A DNA stretch of 64,000 nt from Bacteroides ilei (GTDB lineage: Bacteria > Bacteroidota > Bacteroidia > Bacteroidales > Bacteroidaceae): NCBI RefSeq assembly GCF_900128495.1, contig NZ_LT635801.1, positions 3,370,845 through 3,434,844 on the forward strand, in the 5' to 3' direction. This document shows positions 1 through 8,862 of the stretch, piece by piece. Both the position numbers and the translations under genes were made by a program. How positions within the stretch are numbered: position 1 is the stretch's first letter; each line of letters starts with the position of its first letter. The notes below the pieces were generated by a model that saw nothing but the letters and a program-made list of their open reading frames with translations, had not been told where the DNA came from and ran no database searches.

Positions 1-1
1 G

Positions 2-466
2 GGAGATGGTGCAAAGGAATATTTCACGAAATATGAAATACCGTCTGGCGCTGAGCATGGTGTATTTTCTGTTCCTATTCCGTCATCTGGAAACGAAGGA
101 GAGTCAGAAGCAGGTACAGGAACATCAACATCGTCTTTTACTGTACTTGCAGAAGAAGGTAATAATACATATACCATTCCAGATTTTTATTGTCATGAAA
201 GTAAATATCTTCCTTATCCTGATGTAACTGAGCAACATTATACTATTCATTTTAGTATAGATGGTAAATCTTATGATGCTGAAATTAAAGATAAAACTGG
301 AGCTTTGAAATCCTTGATACGCAGTACTCATGTGATTGTAAACATTGAGATAAATAAGCTGGCGGGTTCAGACGATCGTCAGATTGTCGTATGGGGAAAA
401 ATTACTGATTGGACAACTGATACTGCAATAGAAGGCGGATTGGAAGAATTGCTTTCGGAACCTTAA
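2..466 (+). CDS. 3' end of a fimbrillin-like surface protein (start lies outside window)
   Basis: An open frame runs from the first bases to a TAA at 464-466 with no start codon of its own, so this is the C-terminal ~154 residues of a longer gene. The end of the protein (LIRSTHVIVNIEI, then VVWGKITDWTTD) matches the pattern at the C-terminus of FimA/FimB/Mfa-type fimbrial proteins, where a final beta-strand region is followed by a V-x-x-W motif. It lies 21 bases ahead of a run of five similar lipoproteins on the same strand, so it is probably the upstream member of that operon. Whether it is a stalk, anchor or tip subunit cannot be told from the fragment. Confidence 0.6.
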   Translation, partial: GDGAKEYFTKYEIPSGAEHGVFSVPIPSSGNEGESEAGTGTSTSSFTVLAEEGNNTYTIPDFYCHESKYLPYPDVTEQHYTIHFSIDGKSYDAEIKDKTGALKSLIRSTHVIVNIEINKLAGSDDRQIVVWGKITDWTTDTAIEGGLEELLSEP

Positions 467-487
467 ATGAATAACTGAATCAATTAA

Positions 488-1642
488 ATGGTAAACTATA
501 TGAAACAGTTGAAATATATTATATTATACGTTGGACTGCTGGCGATAAGTGCCTGTACAGCGGAAAAGGTTGCCCCAACAGCTGAAACGGTTCAGAATAC
601 AGAGGTTCGTTTGGTGGCAGACATATCCGAATCAGGAAATGCTTCGCGCGCAGACGCAGATTACATTAAGAAAACTTTTACTAACGGTGATCAAATACGC
701 TTGGTGAATACAGTATTCTACAATACCCCTAACTTTAATGATAAAAAGACTATTTTTACTTTTTCTAATGAATATGATCCGGAAAAAGGATATAAGTTTA
801 CACAATCCAGTCAAACAGGTCAGGGAAATAGTGATAATGAGACTGAAAATACAGAAGATGAAGTAGAACAGACACAATCAGTCCTGACATGGAATGATTT
901 TTCACCAACATCTTTTGTTTACATATTTGAAGCTGTATATTATCCAGGAAATACACTGTTTAATTCTGTACAATTTGATCAAAATAAAGATAATGGTATC
1001 GGCTTTAAAAACAGTGATCTCCTGCTTGCTCACCATCGTATGCTGTTGGAAGATAAGTATAATGATATAGAACTGTCCTTCCATCATGCTTTAGCTATGG
1101 TAAGGGTGAACGTAAGTGTTCCAATAGGCGTAGGAGGACTTCAAAAAGATGCATTTACTGAGGCGAAAGTGCATGGTGTCCAACCTGGATTTACAGTGAA
1201 CTATTCATCAACAATTTCCAATGATGGATTACGTACAGTATACGGTACTGGAGGAAAAACAGATATTACGATGTGGCGTCAAAGTAGTAAGGTATCTTCA
1301 GATAACAAGACTCAGACATATACTTTCCTGGCCATAATTCCAGTACCAAATGATGAAGAAGGAGTAAATATTGATCAGGAAGATTTTGTCCGTTTTAAAG
1401 TTAAAATAGATAATAATAAAGAAAAGACTTATCGGTTTGTTAGAAATGAAGGTGCTGGTGCCATAAGTTTAAGTCAGTCTCACATCACGGTATTAAACTT
1501 GGAATGGGACGTGAACGAAGGTCTTCCTTTACTTTTATCTGCTAGTATAGAACCTTGGAAGGAAGCATCTGCAGATATGATTTTAGATGGAGAAGATAGT
1601 AATTCTAATGAAAATAATCAGGAAGGAGGTAGTAACCCATGA
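488..1642 (+). CDS. Fimbrillin-family lipoprotein
   Basis: A predicted surface lipoprotein of 384 residues. The signal peptide ends in a lipobox (AISAC) with the lipidated Cys at residue 23. A second in-frame ATG at 500 would remove four residues and gives a more typical signal peptide (MKQLKYII...), so either start is possible. After the Cys comes a short linker and a NASRAD motif of the kind preceding the mature N-terminus of fimbrillins. The rest is beta-rich, and the C-terminal region has the SIEPWKE strand typical of the family. Type V pilus subunits are made as lipoproteins, cut after Arg and polymerised by strand exchange; that this protein does so is inference. Its stop overlaps the next start (ATGA). 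Confidence 0.7.
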   Translation: MVNYMKQLKYIILYVGLLAISACTAEKVAPTAETVQNTEVRLVADISESGNASRADADYIKKTFTNGDQIRLVNTVFYNTPNFNDKKTIFTFSNEYDPEKGYKFTQSSQTGQGNSDNETENTEDEVEQTQSVLTWNDFSPTSFVYIFEAVYYPGNTLFNSVQFDQNKDNGIGFKNSDLLLAHHRMLLEDKYNDIELSFHHALAMVRVNVSVPIGVGGLQKDAFTEAKVHGVQPGFTVNYSSTISNDGLRTVYGTGGKTDITMWRQSSKVSSDNKTQTYTFLAIIPVPNDEEGVNIDQEDFVRFKVKIDNNKEKTYRFVRNEGAGAISLSQSHITVLNLEWDVNEGLPLLLSASIEPWKEASADMILDGEDSNSNENNQEGGSNP

Positions 1643-2976
1643 AAAAAATACAGATTATGGTAGTGGCGGTTATGGGTGTTTTGATAGCTGCCTGCTCGAA
1701 CCACGAACTGAATGAAGAAACTGGATTGAACGTAAATGATCCTCTGGAAATAAGTGTTACCATTAATGAAACTTTACAGTCAAGAGCTGAAAGTGAACCG
1801 GCTGTTGGTGATTATTATTTTTCATATATAGGTAAAGGTACAACAACTAATTATACTGTATTAAAAGTGCTACTTGATCAGGAAGGAAAAGGTACCCCAA
1901 TTTTAAATAATAAAAAGCTGACATGGAGTGATATCAATACAAATGTAAATAATTCTTTTGTGTTGGATAATGTTCCTAAAACAGATGGTTTTACCACAAC
2001 TACGTCTAAAGCTTCAATAAATCTGCAGGAGATAAAATTAGAGGATGGAAGTGATGTTTCCCTTTATGATGCCGCCCCTGCTCCGGAACAAAACGGTACA
2101 GGAAATGATTTGGTATGGGGAACGGTTAAAGTAAAAGATGTAAGTAATGCTCCATTAAGTTATGTGCATTTTGGTTTGAAGCATCTGATGTCAATGCTGA
2201 CATTTAACATAGAATCTAATGACGAGACAATAAAATCTATTTTGAATAATCCTGAAAACATTGATGTAAAGTTATACCGTGTAATTACTAAGCCTTCTAC
2301 CTATAATAGACTGACAGGAGCGATTTCGATAGGTAGTAATATTGATCCAATTGATGAGGAACATTCCATTACTTTAGACATAATAAAGACTGAACAAAAT
2401 GGATCAGTAACTACTGAAAATTGGATTTTTCCTCCACAAGAGTTCATAAAAAATTCAAGGCCAATATTGTCAATTACTTTAAATAACGGTGATGGTACGA
2501 CCAACACATTCAAAGGTGTGTTGCCCGAAACCATGTCCTATGAAAATAGTTATGAGTTGTTGGAATTTATTTCCGGTTGCCATCTGACTGTTAACGTTGA
2601 GTTGGGTAATTGGGAGAATCCACAAATACAATTCAGGCCTGTACTGGTAAAAAAATGGGTTGACAAGGGTGATGCACAGTTAAATTCCAATCAAGTTGGG
2701 GTCTATACAGCCGAAGAGCTGAAAGAATTGGTTAATGCTTATAATGAGGATCCAAGCGGGGATAATTTGACATTGTGGAAGTATGGAATATTAAACGGTG
2801 ATACTTGGACGTTCTATTTATGGAAAACTTTCACAGATGATAGTATTACTGGAACAAGTTTAGGCTTTGAATTAAATAAAACCCCAGGTTTTACTTTTGT
2901 ATCTAACAACCATCTTATTAATGGCTATAAAGTAGAATCAAACGGTACTTTAACAACAACAACTGATGGAGATTAA
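1639..2976 (+). CDS. Fimbrillin-like lipoprotein
   Basis: A 445-residue predicted lipoprotein with signal peptide and lipobox LIAAC (Cys19). An SRAE motif follows at about residue 53, as in the neighbouring proteins. The middle contains the paired-domain pattern of fimbrillins (HFGLKHLMSMLTFNI, then ITDW-like strands around VNVELGNWENP). The segment VGVYTAEELKELVNAYNEDP recurs in modified form in the next gene (GGIYTTEDLKGWMEAYN), so the two proteins share a C-terminal module and probably arose by duplication. Translation is likely coupled to the upstream gene through the ATGA overlap at 1639. Confidence 0.65.
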   Translation: MKKIQIMVVAVMGVLIAACSNHELNEETGLNVNDPLEISVTINETLQSRAESEPAVGDYYFSYIGKGTTTNYTVLKVLLDQEGKGTPILNNKKLTWSDINTNVNNSFVLDNVPKTDGFTTTTSKASINLQEIKLEDGSDVSLYDAAPAPEQNGTGNDLVWGTVKVKDVSNAPLSYVHFGLKHLMSMLTFNIESNDETIKSILNNPENIDVKLYRVITKPSTYNRLTGAISIGSNIDPIDEEHSITLDIIKTEQNGSVTTENWIFPPQEFIKNSRPILSITLNNGDGTTNTFKGVLPETMSYENSYELLEFISGCHLTVNVELGNWENPQIQFRPVLVKKWVDKGDAQLNSNQVGVYTAEELKELVNAYNEDPSGDNLTLWKYGILNGDTWTFYLWKTFTDDSITGTSLGFELNKTPGFTFVSNNHLINGYKVESNGTLTTTTDGD

Positions 2977-2980
2977 TAAT

Positions 2981-4738
2981 ATGAAAGCAATAATAAGAAA
3001 CAGTATACTTGCCTGCCTGGCATTCGGTATAGGTACAGCATGTACTGACGAATCAGGTGTAGAGGGCATTACCGGCGCCAAAGGATATCTGGAGGTTTTT
3101 GCCAGAATCGGAGAGGTTTCTACTGCACCAAGTAGAGGCGAAGGGGATGCAGGAGCTGAGAATACACCTTCTTATGAGGATAAATATGGCGTACCGATGA
3201 ATGAACTCTATTCATACCTTTCAACAGATGTTGCCGGAGGCGGATTTCATGATGATTGTAAGATAGGTATCTATTCTCTTAATGGAACAGATGGAACTGA
3301 AACTAATCCACTGGTGAATACTCCTCTGATTTTTAAAGGCTCAAGTTTCGTAAATGAAGGTATACAAATACCTAGTATGACCAACCTTGGGAAAACATTT
3401 GCTTACTATCCTTATTCTGAGATAAATAATTATGAGAATACAACAGAAGGTGAAAAGAAATATCCGATAGACATTTATATCAAAAAAAACAATAATCCGT
3501 ATTACAAGGATAATAAGAATGAAGTTATTGACTTGCTTACCGCAAGCAATACCGGTTCTCTTGATGACGGTAAAATATTTTATAGTTTCAAGCATGCTTG
3601 CTCTATGTTAATGATTTATCGTGGAGACGGATTTGATTCAGAGACCATTTCTGATCCCACAGTAAAGGTTAAGCTGAAGGAAGGATTAAAAGCATTTGTG
3701 GTTTACGATAAAGGTGAATTTACTCTTAAAACATATACGGATGAAAGTGTCCAACAGATATTCGAAACCAACTATTGCAAAAGTTATCAGGCTGTTGGTC
3801 AAATAGATGCCAAACCTGTATATTCTGTAATATTGCCCCCTGGTGCGGAAGTGGAATATATTCAGATGATGGATAATTTCGGCACGATGCAATATATATA
3901 TCCAGAAAATAATCTGAAATTGGATGGTGGATATAGATATCCGGTTACTGTTAAGTTGGATGGATTATTCCCGACTATTTATCCGCATGAGATTAAGGAA
4001 TGGACTAATGAGACGATTTTGATAAGTAAGAATGGTGGTATTTATACTACTGAGGATTTAAAAGGATGGATGGAAGCTTATAATAGCAATTCCCAAAGTG
4101 ATGATCAGTTAAAAGAGTATGGTACTAAAAATGATGAAAGTGGTAAATGGACGTTTCATTTATATGCCGATGTTGATTGCAGTACCATTGAGAATTGTCA
4201 ATCTTTTATCACGACATTTACAGACTGTTTGGAAGGACACGGACATACTCTTAGTAATATTAAATTGACTAAAAAAGAGAATGGCAATATTGGTTTTGTT
4301 GGTGAGCTGAATGGCGGTAGCATAAACAATCTGAAGATAGATGGTATTTCCATCAGTGGAGGAACGGAAGATAATGATTGTACCGGTACTATAGCGGGTA
4401 CTATTACAAATGGAAGTATTAAAGAGTGTAAAATAACAGGTATCGAAATCTATAGTGAAAAAGGATATGTCGGTTCACTTGCAGGAAAAGCCACATTCGG
4501 AACTGTTGATAAATGTCTTTTGGAAGGAAATCTGCGGTTAGGAAAAGATGCTTCTATAGCAGACGGTCAAAAACTGTTCGGAGAAAAGGCTGAAGATTTT
4601 AATTTAGGTGATACAAACACCAGCGGTGTATATGTATTCAAGGCTGCAGTAGATAATGCAGAAACCGGAGAAAATGTAGGTTCTGCAGGTGATGATAGCG
4701 GTACTGATAATGTAGACGATACAACAGGAGGAAACTGA
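2981..4738 (+). CDS. Fimbrillin-like lipoprotein with C-terminal beta-helix repeats
   Basis: A 585-residue lipoprotein from the preferred ATG at 2981. An in-frame ATG at 2966 lies inside the upstream gene and would add MEINN before the signal peptide. The lipobox is GTAC (Cys21), followed by an APSRGE motif. The N-terminal two thirds look like a fimbrillin (FKHACSMLMI, then VTVKLDGLFP). The last ~190 residues carry the YTTEDLKGWMEAYN module and then short repeats (SINNLKIDGI, CTGTIAGTI, GYVGSLAGKA), which resemble GLUG-type right-handed beta-helix turns. The acidic, Gly/Asp-rich tail suggests an exposed end. It could be an adhesive tip or accessory subunit; no ligand can be inferred. Confidence 0.6.
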   Translation: MKAIIRNSILACLAFGIGTACTDESGVEGITGAKGYLEVFARIGEVSTAPSRGEGDAGAENTPSYEDKYGVPMNELYSYLSTDVAGGGFHDDCKIGIYSLNGTDGTETNPLVNTPLIFKGSSFVNEGIQIPSMTNLGKTFAYYPYSEINNYENTTEGEKKYPIDIYIKKNNNPYYKDNKNEVIDLLTASNTGSLDDGKIFYSFKHACSMLMIYRGDGFDSETISDPTVKVKLKEGLKAFVVYDKGEFTLKTYTDESVQQIFETNYCKSYQAVGQIDAKPVYSVILPPGAEVEYIQMMDNFGTMQYIYPENNLKLDGGYRYPVTVKLDGLFPTIYPHEIKEWTNETILISKNGGIYTTEDLKGWMEAYNSNSQSDDQLKEYGTKNDESGKWTFHLYADVDCSTIENCQSFITTFTDCLEGHGHTLSNIKLTKKENGNIGFVGELNGGSINNLKIDGISISGGTEDNDCTGTIAGTITNGSIKECKITGIEIYSEKGYVGSLAGKATFGTVDKCLLEGNLRLGKDASIADGQKLFGEKAEDFNLGDTNTSGVYVFKAAVDNAETGENVGSAGDDSGTDNVDDTTGGN

Positions 4739-4739
4739 T

Positions 4740-7055
4740 ATGAAAAGGTATATAACATTTATAAGTTGTTTTATCATTCTGTGCGGCTTGTTGGGCTGTA
4801 CAGATGAACGATGGCTTGAAAACGGTAGTGCTGCCGAAAATGCCGGTGGTCTTCCGATAGAATTTGTAATGGATTTGGCACCAATCCAACCTGTCACTCG
4901 GGCAGATGGAACTACAAATTATGGCCAAAAGACAGAGTTCGTTAAAGATGACATTATCCAGATTGTAGCAAATTTTTATAAAAAAAGTGAGACTAGTGAT
5001 GATACGTTTGAATTGATGCAGGGAAAATCTGTTTCTTGTATTCTTACTTACAATGGTGAAAAATGGGAGGATAAATCAGGAGCGAATTTATATTGGCCAT
5101 GGGATTCAGAAATAGCAGATTTTACAGCTTTTTATTATCCGGGATTTGACGGTGTATTATCGGTAGGTTCAACTCCTTCTGTATTATTGGATTCTCTTGA
5201 AGTAACAACAGACCCTTTAATGGCTAAAGTAAGTGACATCTCCTATGGCAACGCCGTCTCTCTTAAATTTGAACACAAATGCGCACGTCTGATACTGACT
5301 GATTTGGATGCTGTAACAGGCGGAGCATCATATTCTGAATTATGGATGGAAAATCTGAATTCGAATACTGATAATGCTAATACTAATGCTTTTTCATTGA
5401 AGTTGAGTAATACCGATAAAGAATTAAGTCTCGGTTTTAATTTTGAAACTGTCCGTGATGAAAATGATAGAGTATTAATAGGGGGTAAAACAGCAGTTGA
5501 TGAAAATAATGAGGATGTAGCAAATTCAATGCTATTTTTTCTTCCTCCCGGAAATTACAGTAAAGTAACGCTGACGCGACGTTTTGGTCATCCCCTTTTC
5601 AGTTGGGATTCTGTGGATGATTTGAATAAACTTGAAGCCGGTAAATCCTACATTGTTTCTTTGAAAGATTTGTTGGGATATATCACGATAGATAATGATG
5701 ATGATTGGTGGGACGATGAAAATGAAAATTATATAAAACCCGAAGAAGGAAAATTTAATTTGAATGATTTTTTAGAGTGTGTAGGTAACGGACGTTCATA
5801 TTCATATTATGAGGATGGAAAAAGGATTGTTGTTTTGGAAAAGATAACAGACAAATATATCGCATTGAAAAAAAATATTGATTTTGATTTCCAGGAATTT
5901 ACATTACGCAATATAGATACCGGTATTACATTTGATGGGGATGGACATTTTTTTAAAAATGTAACTCATAATTCTATATTTAACAAAATTGACGGTAATG
6001 TAATGAATTTAGGAATAATTGATAGTGAAGTTACCAATATAAGTTTAACTGAGGAAGAAGTTGGAGCACAGGGAGATTATAAAGCAAATATGTTTGGCCT
6101 TTTGGCACGCGAATGCTTAGGTAATATTGACAGAATACGTTTAAGTAATATTACAATCAACGTGTCAAGTCTTGAAGAAGGAGGTACTTTCATGGTTGGG
6201 GCTTTAGTTGGAGAGAATAATTTAAGTCCAATTACGAACATTGAGGTAAACGGTAATATAACTGTAACAGTAAATGATAAAGTATCTAATGGTTCAATGA
6301 TATTGGGAGGATTGGTTGGGCAGAACGGAAAAGATGCTTCACTGGAATCTGTTACAGTTTATGATAATGCTAAAATTAGTGTGACAAATAATACCCAAAT
6401 AACGAAAGGTAGTGTTTATACGGGTGGTTTGGTAGGACTTTCTTCCAGTGATATTAAAAACTGCAAGGTGCTGGCTGATGTAGATGCTTCCGGTGCTACT
6501 GGAATATGGGTATATACCGGTGGAGTAGTAGGTTCATTGCGTAACTCAACGGATTCAGACGGATCGGAAACACTTGATACGACTGAAGAAAAAAATCCAC
6601 ATATTAAATTGGAAAACTCTCAAAATATTGGAACAGTAATTGGAGGTAGATGTTTACAAAATGTAACAGAGGATGAGGCAGCTTCTGGACATTCATCTAC
6701 AGGAGGTCTGGTAGGTTATTCCCTTAGGGCGGATATTACCAATAGTCTTGTAAGCGGAACCGTTTCGTCCACTATTGAAGTAGAAGAAGGGAAATCGGAA
6801 TATTACACAATCGGTGGTGTTGTGGGCGCAGTCCGTGCCGTTAAAAGCGGAGATGTGCATGATTATCCGGTTGTACGAGATAATTCTATTTACGCAAATG
6901 TCAAATCACAACCGAATGAAACTTTTTGTTTTGTTGGCTGGCTGGCTGGGATTGCACCACAAAATATAATTGAACAAACTAATCTCAATTCACTTTATGT
7001 TGTGACTGAGCTTGGTAAAGTTGGTCGTATAGATGATAGTGCACCTGGTGAATAG
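4740..7055 (+). CDS. Large fimbrillin-like lipoprotein with GLUG-type repeats
   Basis: A 771-residue lipoprotein, the largest of the operon, starting two bases after the previous stop codon. The lipobox is LLGC (Cys20) and a VTRAD motif follows near residue 58. Residues ~60-310 show the fimbrillin arrangement (FYYPGF, LKFEHKCARLIL, LEAGKSYIVSLKDLLGYI). From about residue 340 the protein is a long run of GLUG-like repeats with the recurring core GGLVG / GALVG / GGVVG (six or more copies), a motif found in adhesins and IgA-binding surface proteins and expected to form a beta-helix. This looks like a tip adhesin of the fibre, but that role is inferred from architecture only. Confidence 0.65.
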   Translation: MKRYITFISCFIILCGLLGCTDERWLENGSAAENAGGLPIEFVMDLAPIQPVTRADGTTNYGQKTEFVKDDIIQIVANFYKKSETSDDTFELMQGKSVSCILTYNGEKWEDKSGANLYWPWDSEIADFTAFYYPGFDGVLSVGSTPSVLLDSLEVTTDPLMAKVSDISYGNAVSLKFEHKCARLILTDLDAVTGGASYSELWMENLNSNTDNANTNAFSLKLSNTDKELSLGFNFETVRDENDRVLIGGKTAVDENNEDVANSMLFFLPPGNYSKVTLTRRFGHPLFSWDSVDDLNKLEAGKSYIVSLKDLLGYITIDNDDDWWDDENENYIKPEEGKFNLNDFLECVGNGRSYSYYEDGKRIVVLEKITDKYIALKKNIDFDFQEFTLRNIDTGITFDGDGHFFKNVTHNSIFNKIDGNVMNLGIIDSEVTNISLTEEEVGAQGDYKANMFGLLARECLGNIDRIRLSNITINVSSLEEGGTFMVGALVGENNLSPITNIEVNGNITVTVNDKVSNGSMILGGLVGQNGKDASLESVTVYDNAKISVTNNTQITKGSVYTGGLVGLSSSDIKNCKVLADVDASGATGIWVYTGGVVGSLRNSTDSDGSETLDTTEEKNPHIKLENSQNIGTVIGGRCLQNVTEDEAASGHSSTGGLVGYSLRADITNSLVSGTVSSTIEVEEGKSEYYTIGGVVGAVRAVKSGDVHDYPVVRDNSIYANVKSQPNETFCFVGWLAGIAPQNIIEQTNLNSLYVVTELGKVGRIDDSAPGE

Positions 7056-7102
7056 CCTGATTTCAGATTACAATAATTATATTATAACAGATTAGTAGTC
7101 GT

Positions 7103-8560
7103 ATGAAGAAGAATTTATTATATATACTGATGCTTGTTTGTGTCGCAATTTTTACGGCCTGTAACGAGAATGATTTGGTGGACCAAGATTATGATTCTGC
7201 TTATGATAAAGTTCATTTTTACGGAGCTGTCAAGAAACAAAGTAGTATACAGGTTACCTCACGTGCAACACCGGATCCTAATCTCTATATCACGTTGAAT
7301 GAAACCACTGAAGATTTCGGTATCTTTTATATCTGGCAAAATGTGGCTGATGGTAATGAGACCGAACAAATATTTCAACAGTATAAAGAGACAAACGGAA
7401 CACAGGGTAATCTGGAAATTAATGATAATGGTACACCTTTGAATTGGCACAATAAAACTTCAAAGCATACTTTTTATGCATGGACGCAACCTTGTGTTGA
7501 GGGTAAAGGTGGAGTACAAATATCAACAGAAAAGTTTCCTACTTTTGGGACACAAACGGGCAATATTGAAGAGATTGGAACAGTAAAGTATGGTACAAAT
7601 GAAGATACAGGACTTGAAAAATTTATAGTAGCACAAAAAGGTCCTATTTCCTATAATGAATGGGGGCAGGATGTTGCTTTGTATTTTGAACGCCCTATAG
7701 CAAAGATAACGCTAAAAGGAGTAACATATATTACAGCCAGTGGCGCCGAACATCCAAATATTGAAACATGTACCATTCTTTTCCCAAATATGTTTAATAC
7801 TGCTGTGTTCAAACCCCTTAACTGGCAGGATGGTGTTCAAAATGTATTGCTGGCAGTTAATGAAGATGAAAATAAGGGTATTACTTGGGTGTGGTACAAA
7901 GAAAATGAAGATGCTGATGAATCGAATAAGCATGATGCTCATTCACTATATGTGCATCCGTTCAAATTCGGAAATGAAGGTGAAGCAGTGTCTGCAGGTA
8001 ATAACGTAAATATTCATAATGATCCTGGATTTTTTATTGTGAAACTTGAAGTTGAAAATAATGTAAAATCCTATACTGGTACATTGAATTCCTTATCAAC
8101 GATTAGACAGCTTAATGCTGGTGAGCACATGCAGCTTTATCTCACGGTGACAGATGGTGGAGGTGTTGGTGTCGGATATGAAATTGTAGATTGGACTGAT
8201 AAAGGGTCACAGACACTCCCACAATACCGCATCCCAGGCGTATATAATGAGGAAGATGCCGATAGGTTGTTGGAAGCATTGACATCTACAGACCCAAATG
8301 CACTGGATGAGATAAAAGATTTGTTGGTATTGACATCTGACGAAGGAGTTACTCCAGAGACCTATGTTATCAATCTCTTCACCCATGTAAACTGGTCTGG
8401 ACAAACCATTACTATTCCTACGGGTTACACCTTAAATGGAAATGGTTATAACGTAACGCTGGGAGAAAACGGATCAATAACTGGTCAACAGAAGAATATC
8501 TATATTGATAATAAATATAAATCTGAATCAAGTGAATCAAGTGATTCAAGTGGTAATTGA
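7103..8560 (+). CDS. Fimbrillin-like lipoprotein, last gene of the surface operon
   Basis: A 485-residue lipoprotein with signal peptide and lipobox FTAC (Cys20), followed by VTSRAT near residue 54. The body has fimbrillin features (VALYFERPIAKITLKGV, then MQLYLTVTDG with a VDWTD strand) and ends with a Ser-rich tail (SESSESSDSSG). The 47-base gap to the previous gene is the largest in the operon and has no terminator, so co-transcription is likely. The next strong signal downstream is the terminator at 8637. Confidence 0.6.
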   Translation: MKKNLLYILMLVCVAIFTACNENDLVDQDYDSAYDKVHFYGAVKKQSSIQVTSRATPDPNLYITLNETTEDFGIFYIWQNVADGNETEQIFQQYKETNGTQGNLEINDNGTPLNWHNKTSKHTFYAWTQPCVEGKGGVQISTEKFPTFGTQTGNIEEIGTVKYGTNEDTGLEKFIVAQKGPISYNEWGQDVALYFERPIAKITLKGVTYITASGAEHPNIETCTILFPNMFNTAVFKPLNWQDGVQNVLLAVNEDENKGITWVWYKENEDADESNKHDAHSLYVHPFKFGNEGEAVSAGNNVNIHNDPGFFIVKLEVENNVKSYTGTLNSLSTIRQLNAGEHMQLYLTVTDGGGVGVGYEIVDWTDKGSQTLPQYRIPGVYNEEDADRLLEALTSTDPNALDEIKDLLVLTSDEGVTPETYVINLFTHVNWSGQTITIPTGYTLNGNGYNVTLGENGSITGQQKNIYIDNKYKSESSESSDSSGN

Positions 8561-8636
8561 TTGATTATTTACGATAATTTGTAACGGGTGTGTTACATAT
8601 GGCTAGCAGATAATTTCTGGAGAATTTAATGAATGG

Positions 8637-8675
8637 ACCCTAAAAGTCGTGTAAGGCTTTTAGGGTTTATTTTTG
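8637..8675 (+). terminator. Rho-independent terminator of the fimbrillin operon
   Basis: A perfect 10-bp stem (ACCCTAAAAG / CTTTTAGGGT) with a 10-base loop is followed by a T-rich run. It lies 77 bases after the last fimbrillin-like gene. The 8561-8862 gap otherwise holds only this terminator and the promoter element at 8769. Confidence 0.85.
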
Positions 8676-8768
8676 TAGTAAATGCAGAGAAGACGTTTGT
8701 GTTTGTTGGTTGACTTTTTCCCCTTTAAATTTATTGATGATTTTTAAAAATATATCAACAAATTTATT

Positions 8769-8776
8769 TATATTTG
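8769..8776 (+). promoter_or_regulatory. Bacteroidetes -7 promoter element
   Basis: TATATTTG fits the Bacteroidetes -7 consensus TAnnTTTG and lies 87 bases before the start of the 8863 gene. The -33 region is T-rich, but no exact TTTG copy sits at the ideal spacing. Confidence 0.5.
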
Positions 8777-8862
8777 CAATGAATCATAAGCAATTTAAAT
8801 TTACGTTTTTCATTATTTCTTTCAGGGATTTGTAAAAACAGGCAGACCGTAATTATAATACT

